64,000 nt of DNA, taken from NCBI RefSeq assembly GCF_018917525.1, contig NZ_JAHLOS010000018.1, positions 18,235-82,234 on the forward strand, given 5' to 3'. The position numbers and the translations under genes are program-made. The notes beneath the pieces were generated by a model. The model ran no database searches and was not told the origin of the DNA. It saw only the letters and a list, made by a program, of their open reading frames with translations. How positions within the stretch are numbered: the stretch's first letter is position 1; every line of letters starts with the position of its first letter. Positions 1-8,541 of this stretch are shown here, piece by piece. This DNA comes from Enterococcus raffinosus (GTDB lineage Bacteria; Bacillota; Bacilli; Lactobacillales; Enterococcaceae).

Positions 1-2
1 AG

Positions 3-3000
3 GCTGCAGTGATCACTAAAGCTTTTGGTAATAATGGTGGAGCTATTGAAGCAAGAGATAAAAGTTCTGTCTATTTACATTCTACTGGTAGTGTTTATCA
101 CAATCAGGCCAGCGATACTGGTGGAGGTATCTACGCTATTGATAACAGTATAGTAGAACTTGCTGGTACAAGCAGTGTCTCAGATAATATTGGACAATGG
201 CGTGTCGGTGGAATCTATCTAAATAATAGTTCACTCACGGTGAATGACGAAGCAATTATTTCGGGAAATATTGCTGAACATAATGAGGCAGGAGGTATTA
301 AGGCTGAAAATAAAAGCGATGTCTCAATAAGCGGCGGTTCTATTCAACATAATACCGTAAAAAAATGTTCCGATCACGGAAATTGGAATAGCGGGTCTAG
401 TGGCGGCGGAATCTATATTGATGGCGGAAAACTTGAATTAAACAATGCGACCGTCAGTCAAAATACTGCGACTGAGGCAGGAGGTGGTATCTATGCAAAA
501 AATACCGATGTTAAATTATCAAACGGTGAAGTCACTGGAAATGAAGCAAAGCAAGGAAATGGCGGCGGTATTTACTCGGAAAATAACGCTGTTGAAATTC
601 AAGATAGCCAAATTGGCGGAATAGATGAACTCGGAAGCAATGAAGAAAACAATAAAGCGAATCGAGCCAATAAGGGCGGCGGGATTTATAAAGAAGGGGG
701 GACCCTTGTACTAAATAAAGGGACCATCGTAAATAATCTTGCTACGGACTCAGGTGGCGGAATCTATGCAAAAAATACAAACATCACGGATACATCGAGT
801 GAAGTTTACTTGAATAGTAGTAATAAAGGTGCGGGAATCTATAGTGAGCAAGGGGGATTGCAGTTAGAGAAAAGCACTTTCAAAAACAATACTGCTAAAG
901 ATAGGATCATCGAAAAGGTAGATGAGAACGATAACCCATACCAAGAGACAGTGATTGGTGAAGGTGGCGGTCTGTATTCGACTGGTACGCTTCTGACACT
1001 GACCAATGCCGTAATCGCTGACAATTCCAGTACCAACGGCGGTGGGATTTTTGTCAAGGGAAATACATTGAAGCTGGAGGATACGACTCTCACGAACAAT
1101 ACCGCAACTATTGATGGAGGTGGGATCAGAGCCACCGGCGAAGTTAATTTAGAGATAATGGGAGAAACTAGTCGCATCAATACCAATAAAGCTACACACG
1201 GTGCGGGGATTTCGGCAAATGAGAATAGTAAAATTTCTATGACTGATGGGATGATTAATGGCAATATCGCAACAGGTCGCGGCGGCGGGGTTAATTTAGA
1301 TGGGACGGATACACGTTTTACGATGACCAGTGGAGTGGTGAGCAACAATGTAGGATTTCAATGTGGTGGGATCCTAGCCGATAAAGCCATTATTGATATT
1401 AGCAATGCAACATTCACAGCAAATCAGGCGAAAGGAAATAAAGCTGGAGAAGGTTATGGCGGCGGCATTTTTGTTGAAAGTGGCGGGAAAGCGACAATTG
1501 CAGATAGTACCTTTACGGAAAATATCGCCTACGATGGCGGCGGGGTATATGTTAGTAAGAATAGTCAACCGCTAACTATTACGAAGACATTGTTTAAAGA
1601 TAATAAGGTTCGTCATTTCGGCGGTGGCCTTTTAGTAAATGGAACGCAAACAGAGTTGACGGATGTGCAATTTATTTCAAATCTCGCGGATCGCTATGGC
1701 GGCGGAATCAAAGTCGGTGAAGGGGCCACACTAAAAATGGCTGGCACGATCAATGCTGATGGAGCTGCAAGTACGAGTATGTTTCAAGGAAATAAAGCTC
1801 GGTACGGCGGAGGGCTCTCGGTGAACAGCGGAAAAGAAGTCGGTGATGAAGGTAGTAAGGTTACACTGATAAATACCTTTGTAATCGATAATAAGGCCAA
1901 GTACATTGCTGATGGAGAAGAAGTACTTGTTGAAGGCGAAGTAGCGAGTGAGGAAGAACGAAATAACAAAGGCGGCGATGGAGCCGGAATAAATATTGAT
2001 TTGTCCAATACTGAGCTTACTATGACGAATGGAAAAATCGGGCATAACCAAGCAGACAGCAGCGGTGGGGGACTATTCGCAACAGCGAGTGCTAAGTTTA
2101 ATTTAAGTGACGTTCCATTGACGTTCAATACTGCGGAATTACAAGGCGGCGGACTCTTTCTTAAATATGATGTTGAAGGGACACTGAGTAGTTGCCTAGT
2201 AGAAAATAATACCACTGGAATTAATGGTGGCGGAGTACGCTTGGAATCGAGCTCTAACTTGATTATTACAAATAGCAGCCTTAGTAAAAATACGGCTCTG
2301 TATGGCGGCGGAGTGTCTGCAAATAGTGGAAGCACCATTGAAATGAATGGAATAGATAGTAAGATATCGGAAAATAGCACAACTCATTTCGGTGGGGGCG
2401 TGAATATTGATAATGCAGGAACAAAATTTATTATGAATGACGGTTCGATTGATCATAACCCCGCTCGTAATGGCGGCGGCGTCTTTGCTAGTGATCATTC
2501 GGAATTTATTATGAATGACGGTGTCGTTACGAACAATCAAGCGAGTAATAACGGTGGTGGCATTTATATTCAAACAACTGCAACAGTGATGGTTAATAAA
2601 GGAAATATAGTAAGAAACGATGCTGCAAGAAGCGGCGGTGGGATTTTTACAGAAAATTATTTTTATGGAAATCCAGTGGATGCTAGCATTCATTATGTAA
2701 ATATCACGATTGATCCAACTGATGGAAAAGTGGCTGAGAACACCTCTTTCGTAACAGAAGATCCACCAGAAGATATTGTAAATGGATCGCTCAAATTTAA
2801 ACGAGAGGATCTAAATAACGATCAGATTAATTACTTTCCGCATTCACTTAAAATTATTTATCATCCGAATGGTGGTCAGGGGATGGTACAAGAAGATCAG
2901 CGTTCAATGAAGGATGGTTTCATAACGGTCGGTGTTTGGTCGGTCAAACAGTCCGCTTTCATTCCAGCAGCAGATAAACCGGATCATGTATTACTATATT

Positions 3001-3581
3001 GGAGTGAAAAAGAGGATGGGACTGGTAAGAGATATACGGCAGATGGTACGGATACTATTACAACGAATTACGACCGAAACCTTTACGCTATCTGGGGACC
3101 TCCAACGACTTTATCTGGTACGGTTTTTCTGGATAGAGACCACAATGGTGAATACGATGAGAATGAAGTGCTAGAAAATCGAGAAGTGACCTTGTATAAA
3201 AAGGCAGATGATTCAGAGAGTTATACTGAAATTGATAAGACGCATACGAATCAGGAAGGAAAATATTATTTTGCGACTTCCGATAATGGGACATATAAAA
3301 TTTCAGTAAAAGTATTGGATGGAGAATATGGAAAGCATGGTTTTGTTAGTAAAAGAGAGGGTCTTAAGAGTAGCCATGTGAATCAAGATGGTTTTTCTGA
3401 TTATTTGACAATCAATATTGAAGAGGAAATGAATCCAGTTATCAACGCAGGCTATATCGACTCTGTTGTCGTTACAGGAGTGAAGCTGAATCCGATTAAT
3501 TGGTTCTTTTATCTACTGATCGTCCTGCTGACATGTTTTACAATAAAGCGTGTCTGTGAATTTCGAAAAAAAAGTCGATAA
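3..3581 (+). CDS. Giant beta-helix surface protein, 5' end outside window
   Basis: The frame is open to the window edge, so the true start and any signal peptide lie upstream; 1192 residues are visible. About 29 imperfect repeats built on a GGGI(Y/F/V) core, 20-40 residues apart, run to about residue 890 and alternate with short T/S/N-rich strands, the pattern of right-handed parallel beta-helix or polymorphic-outer-membrane-type repeats. Next come an InlB_B-like (Listeria-Bacteroides) repeat (about 949-1031) and an SdrD/Cna-B-like domain (about 1036-1110, opening LSGTVFLDRDHNG). It ends with one hydrophobic helix (about 1166-1184) and a basic tail, FRKKSR. No LPXTG motif is visible, so sortase anchoring is not supported; a membrane anchor is inferred. 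Likely an adhesin or other wall-exposed protein; ligand unknown. Confidence 0.85.
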   Translation, partial: AAVITKAFGNNGGAIEARDKSSVYLHSTGSVYHNQASDTGGGIYAIDNSIVELAGTSSVSDNIGQWRVGGIYLNNSSLTVNDEAIISGNIAEHNEAGGIKAENKSDVSISGGSIQHNTVKKCSDHGNWNSGSSGGGIYIDGGKLELNNATVSQNTATEAGGGIYAKNTDVKLSNGEVTGNEAKQGNGGGIYSENNAVEIQDSQIGGIDELGSNEENNKANRANKGGGIYKEGGTLVLNKGTIVNNLATDSGGGIYAKNTNITDTSSEVYLNSSNKGAGIYSEQGGLQLEKSTFKNNTAKDRIIEKVDENDNPYQETVIGEGGGLYSTGTLLTLTNAVIADNSSTNGGGIFVKGNTLKLEDTTLTNNTATIDGGGIRATGEVNLEIMGETSRINTNKATHGAGISANENSKISMTDGMINGNIATGRGGGVNLDGTDTRFTMTSGVVSNNVGFQCGGILADKAIIDISNATFTANQAKGNKAGEGYGGGIFVESGGKATIADSTFTENIAYDGGGVYVSKNSQPLTITKTLFKDNKVRHFGGGLLVNGTQTELTDVQFISNLADRYGGGIKVGEGATLKMAGTINADGAASTSMFQGNKARYGGGLSVNSGKEVGDEGSKVTLINTFVIDNKAKYIADGEEVLVEGEVASEEERNNKGGDGAGINIDLSNTELTMTNGKIGHNQADSSGGGLFATASAKFNLSDVPLTFNTAELQGGGLFLKYDVEGTLSSCLVENNTTGINGGGVRLESSSNLIITNSSLSKNTALYGGGVSANSGSTIEMNGIDSKISENSTTHFGGGVNIDNAGTKFIMNDGSIDHNPARNGGGVFASDHSEFIMNDGVVTNNQASNNGGGIYIQTTATVMVNKGNIVRNDAARSGGGIFTENYFYGNPVDASIHYVNITIDPTDGKVAENTSFVTEDPPEDIVNGSLKFKREDLNNDQINYFPHSLKIIYHPNGGQGMVQEDQRSMKDGFITVGVWSVKQSAFIPAADKPDHVLLYWSEKEDGTGKRYTADGTDTITTNYDRNLYAIWGPPTTLSGTVFLDRDHNGEYDENEVLENREVTLYKKADDSESYTEIDKTHTNQEGKYYFATSDNGTYKISVKVLDGEYGKHGFVSKREGLKSSHVNQDGFSDYLTINIEEEMNPVINAGYIDSVVVTGVKLNPINWFFYLLIVLLTCFTIKRVCEFRKKSR

Positions 3582-3606
3582 AATGAGTCGCCATTTATTC
3601 GCGGAT

Positions 3607-3653
3607 AGGAGCTGATCTGAAAGTCTAAAAGACTTTTGGATCAACTCCTTTTC
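3607..3653. terminator. Bidirectional intrinsic terminator
   Basis: A long inverted repeat (AGGAG-C-TGATC pairing with GATCA-A-CTCCT, plus inner GAAAGTC/GACTTT) with T-rich flanks. It separates the convergent surface-protein and VOC genes. Confidence 0.8.
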
Positions 3654-3655
3654 CT

Positions 3656-4045
3656 TTATTCATGTAATTCCAACGGCAAGCCATCTGGATCAAAAAAGAA
3701 GGTCATTTTCTCTCCGGTAAAATCATCGGTTCGCAAAGGTTCACAATCAATTCCGTGGCTCTTTAAATAAGCGACCGTCGCTTCGATGTCCGTTGTTTTG
3801 AATGCAAGATGGCGTAAGCCTGCTGCTTCCGGGAAACTTGGACGTTTTGGTGGATTTTTAACAGCAAAGATTTCTAGTTCCGCATCATTTAACTGTAAAT
3901 CCAATTTGTAATCCTGGCGTTCTGCTCGAAAATTTTCACGAATGATTGGCAGACCAAGAATGTCCACATAAAAATGTCGTGCCTTCTGGTAATCTGAAAC
4001 GATGATAGCAACGTGATGGATGGCAGAAAAATCTGGTTTTTGCAT
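3656..4045 (-). CDS. VOC (glyoxalase/bleomycin-resistance fold) family protein
   Basis: 129 residues and one VOC module: HHVAIIVSDYQKARHFYVDILGL at the N-terminus, then GLRHLAFKTTDIEA and a terminal DPDGLPLELHE. The H near the start, the H of LRHLAF and the E of LELHE are the usual metal-ligand positions of this superfamily. It resembles the short GloA2/YaeR-type lactoylglutathione-lyase-like proteins; the substrate cannot be read from sequence. The ATG at 4045 is chosen over one 24 bases upstream because AAGGAGGA lies 7 bases before it. Single-gene unit, convergent with the surface protein. Confidence 0.8.
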   Translation of the reverse strand: MQKPDFSAIHHVAIIVSDYQKARHFYVDILGLPIIRENFRAERQDYKLDLQLNDAELEIFAVKNPPKRPSFPEAAGLRHLAFKTTDIEATVAYLKSHGIDCEPLRTDDFTGEKMTFFFDPDGLPLELHE

Positions 4046-4123
4046 GAGTAGGTCCTCCTTTTTTCTCATTATAAGCTAGTTGGAATAAAAAAAGTATGTT
4101 ATACTCCAATCAATTGAAGAGAA

Positions 4124-4196
4124 ACATTTGGGGTGCTTTTTGGCTGAGATTATACCCATGGAACCTGATGCAGTTAAGACTGTCGCAGGGAAATGT
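4124..4196 (+). promoter_or_regulatory. TPP riboswitch (THI element)
   Basis: Closing helix ACATTT (4124-4129) with AAATGT (4191-4196). Between them lie the conserved THI-box blocks GGGGTGC, GGCTGAGAT, ACCC, GAACCTGATGCAGTTA and CGCAGGGAA. It senses thiamine pyrophosphate in the leader of the thiamine operon. Confidence 0.95.
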
Positions 4197-4214
4197 AGCT
4201 AGTTGACTGATCGT

Positions 4215-4245
4215 ACCCGACCATTTTATTTTGGTTGGGTTTTTC
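4215..4245 (+). terminator. Expression-platform terminator of the TPP riboswitch
   Basis: ACCCGACCA (4215-4223) pairs with TGGTTGGGT (4232-4240), followed by a T run. It sits between the aptamer and thiW, which points to control by transcription attenuation: TPP bound, terminator formed. Confidence 0.85.
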
Positions 4246-4289
4246 TGTCTTTTACTCCTTTTGTTTCTTGCAGAAAGGAGTTATTTGTC

Positions 4290-4811
4290 GTGGAAAAAAG
4301 TAAAATCCACAAGTTGACGTTATTGGCCTTAATGATTGCGTTGGATGTCGTATTGTCTCCTTTGATGCGGATCGAAGGGATGGCGCCGATGTCCAGTGTA
4401 ATGAACATTATCGCCGGAGTGTTGTTAGGTCCGTTTTACGGAACAGTCATGGCTTTTGTCTGTGCAATGATACGGATGACGATGTTGGGGATTCCGCCAT
4501 TAGCACTGACGGGCGCAGTATTTGGTGCATTCTTTGCTGGTTTATTTTATCGTTTAGGTGGAAGACTGATTTGGTCCATGCTGGGTGAAATCGTGGGTAC
4601 AGGAATCATCGGTTCACTCTTATCTTATCCTGTAATGGTCTGGTTTACCGGGAGTCAAAATGAGTTGTATTGGTTGATTTATACACCGAGATTTGTTGGT
4701 GCAACATTGATTGGTTCGGCGATTGCTTTTGTTGTGTTGGTTAAATTGCAGGAAACAACGATTTTTAAACGTTGGCAACGGCTGTTTTCAAGTGAGAGGA
4801 TGTTTGGATGA
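4290..4811 (+). CDS. thiW: ThiW, thiazole-precursor transporter S component
   Basis: 173 residues with about five hydrophobic helices. The family is an ECF-type substrate-binding membrane subunit assigned to uptake of the thiazole moiety of thiamine (hydroxyethylthiazole). Family features seen: KLTLLALMIALDVVLSPLMRIEGMAPMSSVMNIIAGVLLGP, and AMIRM in the middle. The GTG start at 4290 is preferred because AGAAAGGAG lies 9 bases upstream; a longer TTG-started frame would run through the riboswitch terminator. First gene of the TPP-controlled operon; it overlaps thiM by 4 bases (ATGA). The energising ECF module is not in this window. Confidence 0.88.
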   Translation: MEKSKIHKLTLLALMIALDVVLSPLMRIEGMAPMSSVMNIIAGVLLGPFYGTVMAFVCAMIRMTMLGIPPLALTGAVFGAFFAGLFYRLGGRLIWSMLGEIVGTGIIGSLLSYPVMVWFTGSQNELYWLIYTPRFVGATLIGSAIAFVVLVKLQETTIFKRWQRLFSSERMFG

Positions 4812-5626
4812 TCAAAACGAATTTTTCAAAGGTGTTTCCGTTAGAAAGTGCGCCGTTAGTTCATTGCATAACCAATGAAGTCACCTGTGAGACCGTGGCA
4901 AATGCGTTGCTTTATATTGGAGCAAAACCGATCATGGCTTCTGATCCGCGAGAATTTGAGGAATTATTTCAACAAACAGATGGGTTGCTGCTGAATATCG
5001 GACATCTGTCGGAAGAACGTGCGGTTAGTCTGATAGCAGCGAGCAAACTAGCAAATAGCGTTCATAAGCCAACGGTGGTGGATTTGGTTGGATATGGTGT
5101 CAGTCAGGTTCGAAATCAAGTAGGGCGTTCGTTGGTGGCGGAAAATCCAACAGTAGTAAAAGGCAATATTTCCGAACTACGGAATTTTTGCGGGCTGCCG
5201 AGTCAAGCACGCGGAGTAGATGGTAGTGAGTTAGATCAAAGTGAGGAAGCAATCGCTGAATTATCAGAAGCTTTGCAGAAGTTAGCGGTTCTTTATCCGA
5301 AGACTACATTCCTAGCAACAGGTTCTCAAGATATTATCGTTGATCAAGAACGTATTTTTCATTTAGCGAATGGTGTGCCTGCATTGGATCGCTTTACGGG
5401 AACAGGTGATATTGTTGGTGCGTTGATTGCAGCTTTATTAGGCAGCGGAATGAAAGCAATCGATGCTGCTGTAACGGCGGTGAGCTATTTTAATCTTTGC
5501 GGGGAGCAGGCAGGAAATACGATCGGCTTAGCAGCTTTTCGGCAAGAGACCTTGAATCAGCTTTCAATATTGATGGAGGAGAACTGGTGGACAAAAGTGA
5601 AAGGATGGGAAAAGCAATGGACTTAA
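4808..5626 (+). CDS. thiM: Hydroxyethylthiazole kinase ThiM
   Basis: 272 residues, normal family length. It phosphorylates 4-methyl-5-(2-hydroxyethyl)thiazole with ATP, the salvage route to the thiazole half of thiamine. Visible motifs: [29 protein letters not shown] at the N-terminus, [11 protein letters not shown], and the ribokinase-fold active-site loop [15 protein letters not shown] with the catalytic Asp of TGDxVG. It starts within the thiW stop (4-base overlap) and overlaps thiE by 10 bases, so translation is probably coupled. Confidence 0.95.
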   Translation: MIKTNFSKVFPLESAPLVHCITNEVTCETVANALLYIGAKPIMASDPREFEELFQQTDGLLLNIGHLSEERAVSLIAASKLANSVHKPTVVDLVGYGVSQVRNQVGRSLVAENPTVVKGNISELRNFCGLPSQARGVDGSELDQSEEAIAELSEALQKLAVLYPKTTFLATGSQDIIVDQERIFHLANGVPALDRFTGTGDIVGALIAALLGSGMKAIDAAVTAVSYFNLCGEQAGNTIGLAAFRQETLNQLSILMEENWWTKVKGWEKQWT

Positions 5627-6246
5627 CTTTATATTTAGTGACTGGTCGGTATGATTTTAGCGATGAGAAGTTTTTAGCGGTGATTGAAGAGGCCTGTAAA
5701 AATGGTGTGACATTGGTTCAATTACGGGAGAAGACTTTGCTGACGGGGGCTTTTTATGAGTTGGCTTTGAAGGTAAAAGCCATCACGGATCGCTACCACA
5801 TTCCTTTAATTATCAATGATCGGGTCGACATTTGTTTGGCAGTCGACGCAGCGGGGGTGCATATTGGAGATGATGAGCTGCCGGTGGACGTTGTTCGTTC
5901 ACTGATTGGACCAGAAAAAATCTTAGGTGTATCGGCGAAAACGATTGAACGTGGCCTAGAGGCTGAAAAAGCGGGAGCAGATTATTTAGGAATTGGTGCC
6001 ATTTTCCCGACAAAAACCAAAGACACCGCCTTGACTTCGATTGAAATGCTAAAAGCGATCAATGGAGCAGTAACAATTCCAAGTGTTGCGATTGGCGGCA
6101 TCAAGGAAGAAAATTTAGTTGATTTTCGTGGAACCGGGATTGCTGGAGTTTCGATTGTTAGTGAAATTATGCTAGCGGAAGAGGTTGGCAAAAAGGTTCG
6201 CAGTTTAAGACAAAAAATAGCAGAGATAGTGGAGGAACAAGTATGA
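5617..6246 (+). CDS. thiE: Thiamine-phosphate synthase ThiE
   Basis: 209 residues. It joins HMP pyrophosphate with thiazole phosphate to give thiamine phosphate. Beta/alpha-barrel motifs: TLYLVTGRY at the start, [58 protein letters not shown], and AIGGI. The ATG at 5617 is chosen because the protein then starts in register with the family ([10 protein letters not shown]) and AAAGGA lies 12 bases upstream. A longer frame from 5497 reads through thiM and is rejected. Confidence 0.95.
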   Translation: MDLTLYLVTGRYDFSDEKFLAVIEEACKNGVTLVQLREKTLLTGAFYELALKVKAITDRYHIPLIINDRVDICLAVDAAGVHIGDDELPVDVVRSLIGPEKILGVSAKTIERGLEAEKAGADYLGIGAIFPTKTKDTALTSIEMLKAINGAVTIPSVAIGGIKEENLVDFRGTGIAGVSIVSEIMLAEEVGKKVRSLRQKIAEIVEEQV

Positions 6247-7070
6247 TTAATTCAACACCACAAGTCTTAACGATCGCGGGTTCTGATTCTGGCGGCGGGG
6301 CTGGGATTCAAGCAGATCTGAAAACCTTTCAAGCACGCGAAGCTTTTGGCATGAGTATCATCGTAGCACTAACAGCACAAAATACTTATGGCGTACAAGA
6401 CAGTATGGCAATTCCTAGTTCTTTTATAGAGGAGCAGTTTGATTCTTTGGCTGCTGATTTTTCAATTGGTGCAGCGAAGACAGGTATGCTGGCGGATGTC
6501 GAACGTGTGGAAACTGTCGTGAAGAAATTGAAGCAAGTCGATTTCGGTCCCTTAATCGTAGATCCTGTGATGGTGGCAAAAGGCGGTCATCACTTATTGC
6601 AAGATGATGCGGTTAAGACGATCAATGAGAAGTTACTGCCATTAGCGACAGTTGTGACTCCCAATTTACCAGAAGCAGAAGGATTCATTGGGCAGCGAAT
6701 CGTTACGGATCAGGAGATGGTTGAAGCGGCGAAGAAGCTGCAAAATTTTGGCACGAAAAACGTTGTTGTTAAAGGTGGACATAGCCAAAATAAAGAAGCA
6801 GCCGATTTTGTTTTATTGGCGACAGGAGAAAGCTTCTGGATGAGTGCACCGAGAGTGGAAACCGCTAGTACTCATGGAACGGGCGATACCTTTTCGGCTT
6901 GTATCGCCGCTGAGCTAGCAAAAGGGAATGAGTTGAAAGAAGCAATCATTACCGGAAAGAGATTTATCCATGCGGCGATTAGTCAGCCCATCTTTGTAGG
7001 GCACGGTCATGGGCCGACGAATCATTGGGCAAAAATGCGCGATGCTATTTCAATAAAGGCGATAAACTAG
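6243..7070 (+). CDS. thiD: HMP / HMP-phosphate kinase ThiD
   Basis: 275 residues. It phosphorylates hydroxymethylpyrimidine twice to give the pyrimidine substrate of ThiE. Seen: [22 protein letters not shown] at the N-terminus (substrate site), [27 protein letters not shown], and the ribokinase-family anion-hole loop [15 protein letters not shown]. Overlaps thiE by 4 bases and closes the operon. The set thiW-M-E-D with no thiC or thiG nearby indicates salvage of the two halves rather than de novo synthesis. Confidence 0.95.
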   Translation: MINSTPQVLTIAGSDSGGGAGIQADLKTFQAREAFGMSIIVALTAQNTYGVQDSMAIPSSFIEEQFDSLAADFSIGAAKTGMLADVERVETVVKKLKQVDFGPLIVDPVMVAKGGHHLLQDDAVKTINEKLLPLATVVTPNLPEAEGFIGQRIVTDQEMVEAAKKLQNFGTKNVVVKGGHSQNKEAADFVLLATGESFWMSAPRVETASTHGTGDTFSACIAAELAKGNELKEAIITGKRFIHAAISQPIFVGHGHGPTNHWAKMRDAISIKAIN

Positions 7071-7095
7071 TTAAAAAATAATGATTCACTATAGT

Positions 7096-7135
7096 AATCC
7101 TTTGTCAGTTGTTTTTCTGACAAAGGATTTTTTTG
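7096..7135 (+). terminator. Intrinsic terminator of the thi operon
   Basis: Perfect 13-bp stem AATCCTTTGTCAG / CTGACAAAGGATT with an eight-base loop and a T run. Confidence 0.9.
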
Positions 7136-7250
7136 TGAAAAAGCTAAAAGGGTTAAAATAGCGCAGCTGGTGTGAAAGATTTATAATTAAGCATGAGAGC
7201 TTCAAATACTGAGAAAAGCGAAAGTCATGTTTAAAGAAAAGAGGGAACAT

Positions 7251-8540
7251 ATGCGTGTAATTATTGTAGGAGGATCATTTGGCGGTGTCCAAGCGGCACT
7301 AGATATTAAACGAATAGAACCAGAGACGGAGGTTCTTTTGATTGAAAAGCAGACTGATTTGGGTTTCGTTCCTGGGAGTTTGGCTCTGATTTTAAAGGGA
7401 AAAGCGGCGTCGCTGGATGAGTTATGTTGGGTTACACAACAGAAATTGGAAAAACTTGGGATACAGGTAAAAACGGGGGTATCCTGCACCGGTCTTTTGC
7501 CAGAGAATCACATTGGTGTATCCACAGGAGGAAAGCTACATTTTGATCGGCTGGTTATTGCGACGGGGTCCCAGCAGTCCTTCCAACAAAATAAGACTCG
7601 TTCTGGGAGGATTAAAACGTGTAAAACCAAGCAGGATGTCACAGAAATATTGGACATGCTTGACGATCTCACAACGGTAGCGATTATTGGCGGTGGGCAT
7701 GTTGGCTTAGAACTTGCGGATGCCTTATCTCAAGCAAATAAACAGGTTCATCTATTTGAAAGCGATTCTATGGTAATGGGCCACTATTTTGATGAGGAGA
7801 TGCTCCAACCGTTAGAAACCGCAATCCGTCAATCGGCTGTTGATTTACATACAGGGACATTTGTCGATGAGGTGGAAGAAACGGATGAAGGCAAGGTAAA
7901 ACTCTTTTTTAATGAAACGAATCTGGAGGTTGATCTCGTACTATTGGCGAATAGTACACGTCCGGATAATCAGATTTGGCAAGACTTAGACCGTGATGAT
8001 GATGGCACGCTCAAAGTGAATGAGTATTTACAAACGTCAAATCCGGATATCTATGCGATCGGCGATACGATCAAAGTAAAATTCCAATTAACGGATGAAA
8101 AGATTTATTCATCATTAGTTGCCAATGCGATCAGAACAGCAAAGATCGCTAGTCAGACTATTACGGGCACGTTGACAACCGATCCTGGAACAGTTCGAGT
8201 TAGCGGAAATCAGTGGTTTGGCTATTTTGTCGGCAGTGTTGGTTTGTTGGAAAAAGAAGCGCTTTTGTATCCTGAAAGAGTTAGAATAAAACAGCTCGAA
8301 TTGCCTACAACGGTTGTCTCACAGGAAAAAATAAGTGTAAAAGTAATTTGGAATGCTGAGACCGAACGTTTGTTAGGGGCGCAACTCGTTTCAAAACAGC
8401 TCGATTTTGCGCTTTTAGATCAGTTTGATTCAGCGATTCAACAACAGCAAACGATCCATGAATTCATGTTGTTGGAACGCTTCTTTCATCCAGCCTTTCG
8501 TTTTCCGTTACTGGAGTCTTTCGATTTAGAGGAGCGTTAA
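7251..8540 (+). CDS. FAD-dependent pyridine-nucleotide oxidoreductase (NADH oxidase-like)
   Basis: 429 residues from ATG 7251, which follows an AAAGAGGG site. Two Rossmann sites: VIIVGGSFGG (FAD, about 3-12) and VAIIGGGHVGLELADAL (NADH, middle), plus the FAD-closing motif NPDIYAIGD. A C-terminal dimerisation-type domain follows. The family includes NADH oxidases, NADH peroxidases and CoA-disulfide reductases. The redox cysteine normally found just after the first strand (SCGIAL context) is absent; VPGSLAL stands there. It may be a different member such as an NADH dehydrogenase-like enzyme. One base separates it from the Mga-like gene, so the two are probably co-transcribed just upstream of glpKOF. 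Confidence 0.8.
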   Translation: MRVIIVGGSFGGVQAALDIKRIEPETEVLLIEKQTDLGFVPGSLALILKGKAASLDELCWVTQQKLEKLGIQVKTGVSCTGLLPENHIGVSTGGKLHFDRLVIATGSQQSFQQNKTRSGRIKTCKTKQDVTEILDMLDDLTTVAIIGGGHVGLELADALSQANKQVHLFESDSMVMGHYFDEEMLQPLETAIRQSAVDLHTGTFVDEVEETDEGKVKLFFNETNLEVDLVLLANSTRPDNQIWQDLDRDDDGTLKVNEYLQTSNPDIYAIGDTIKVKFQLTDEKIYSSLVANAIRTAKIASQTITGTLTTDPGTVRVSGNQWFGYFVGSVGLLEKEALLYPERVRIKQLELPTTVVSQEKISVKVIWNAETERLLGAQLVSKQLDFALLDQFDSAIQQQQTIHEFMLLERFFHPAFRFPLLESFDLEER

Positions 8541-8541
8541 A

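Noticed and set aside
839..2693. Long minus-strand open frames inside the beta-helix gene (for example 1784-2380 and 2196-2693)
   Set aside because: They are mirror products of the Gly/Asn-rich repeats, rich in Pro, Ser and Ile, with no ribosome sites.
4203..4289. TTG-started extension of thiW
   Set aside because: It reads through the riboswitch terminator; a ribosome site supports GTG 4290.
5497..5616. ThiE start inside thiM
   Set aside because: The extra 40 residues are the thiM frame-shadow and family alignment begins at 5617.
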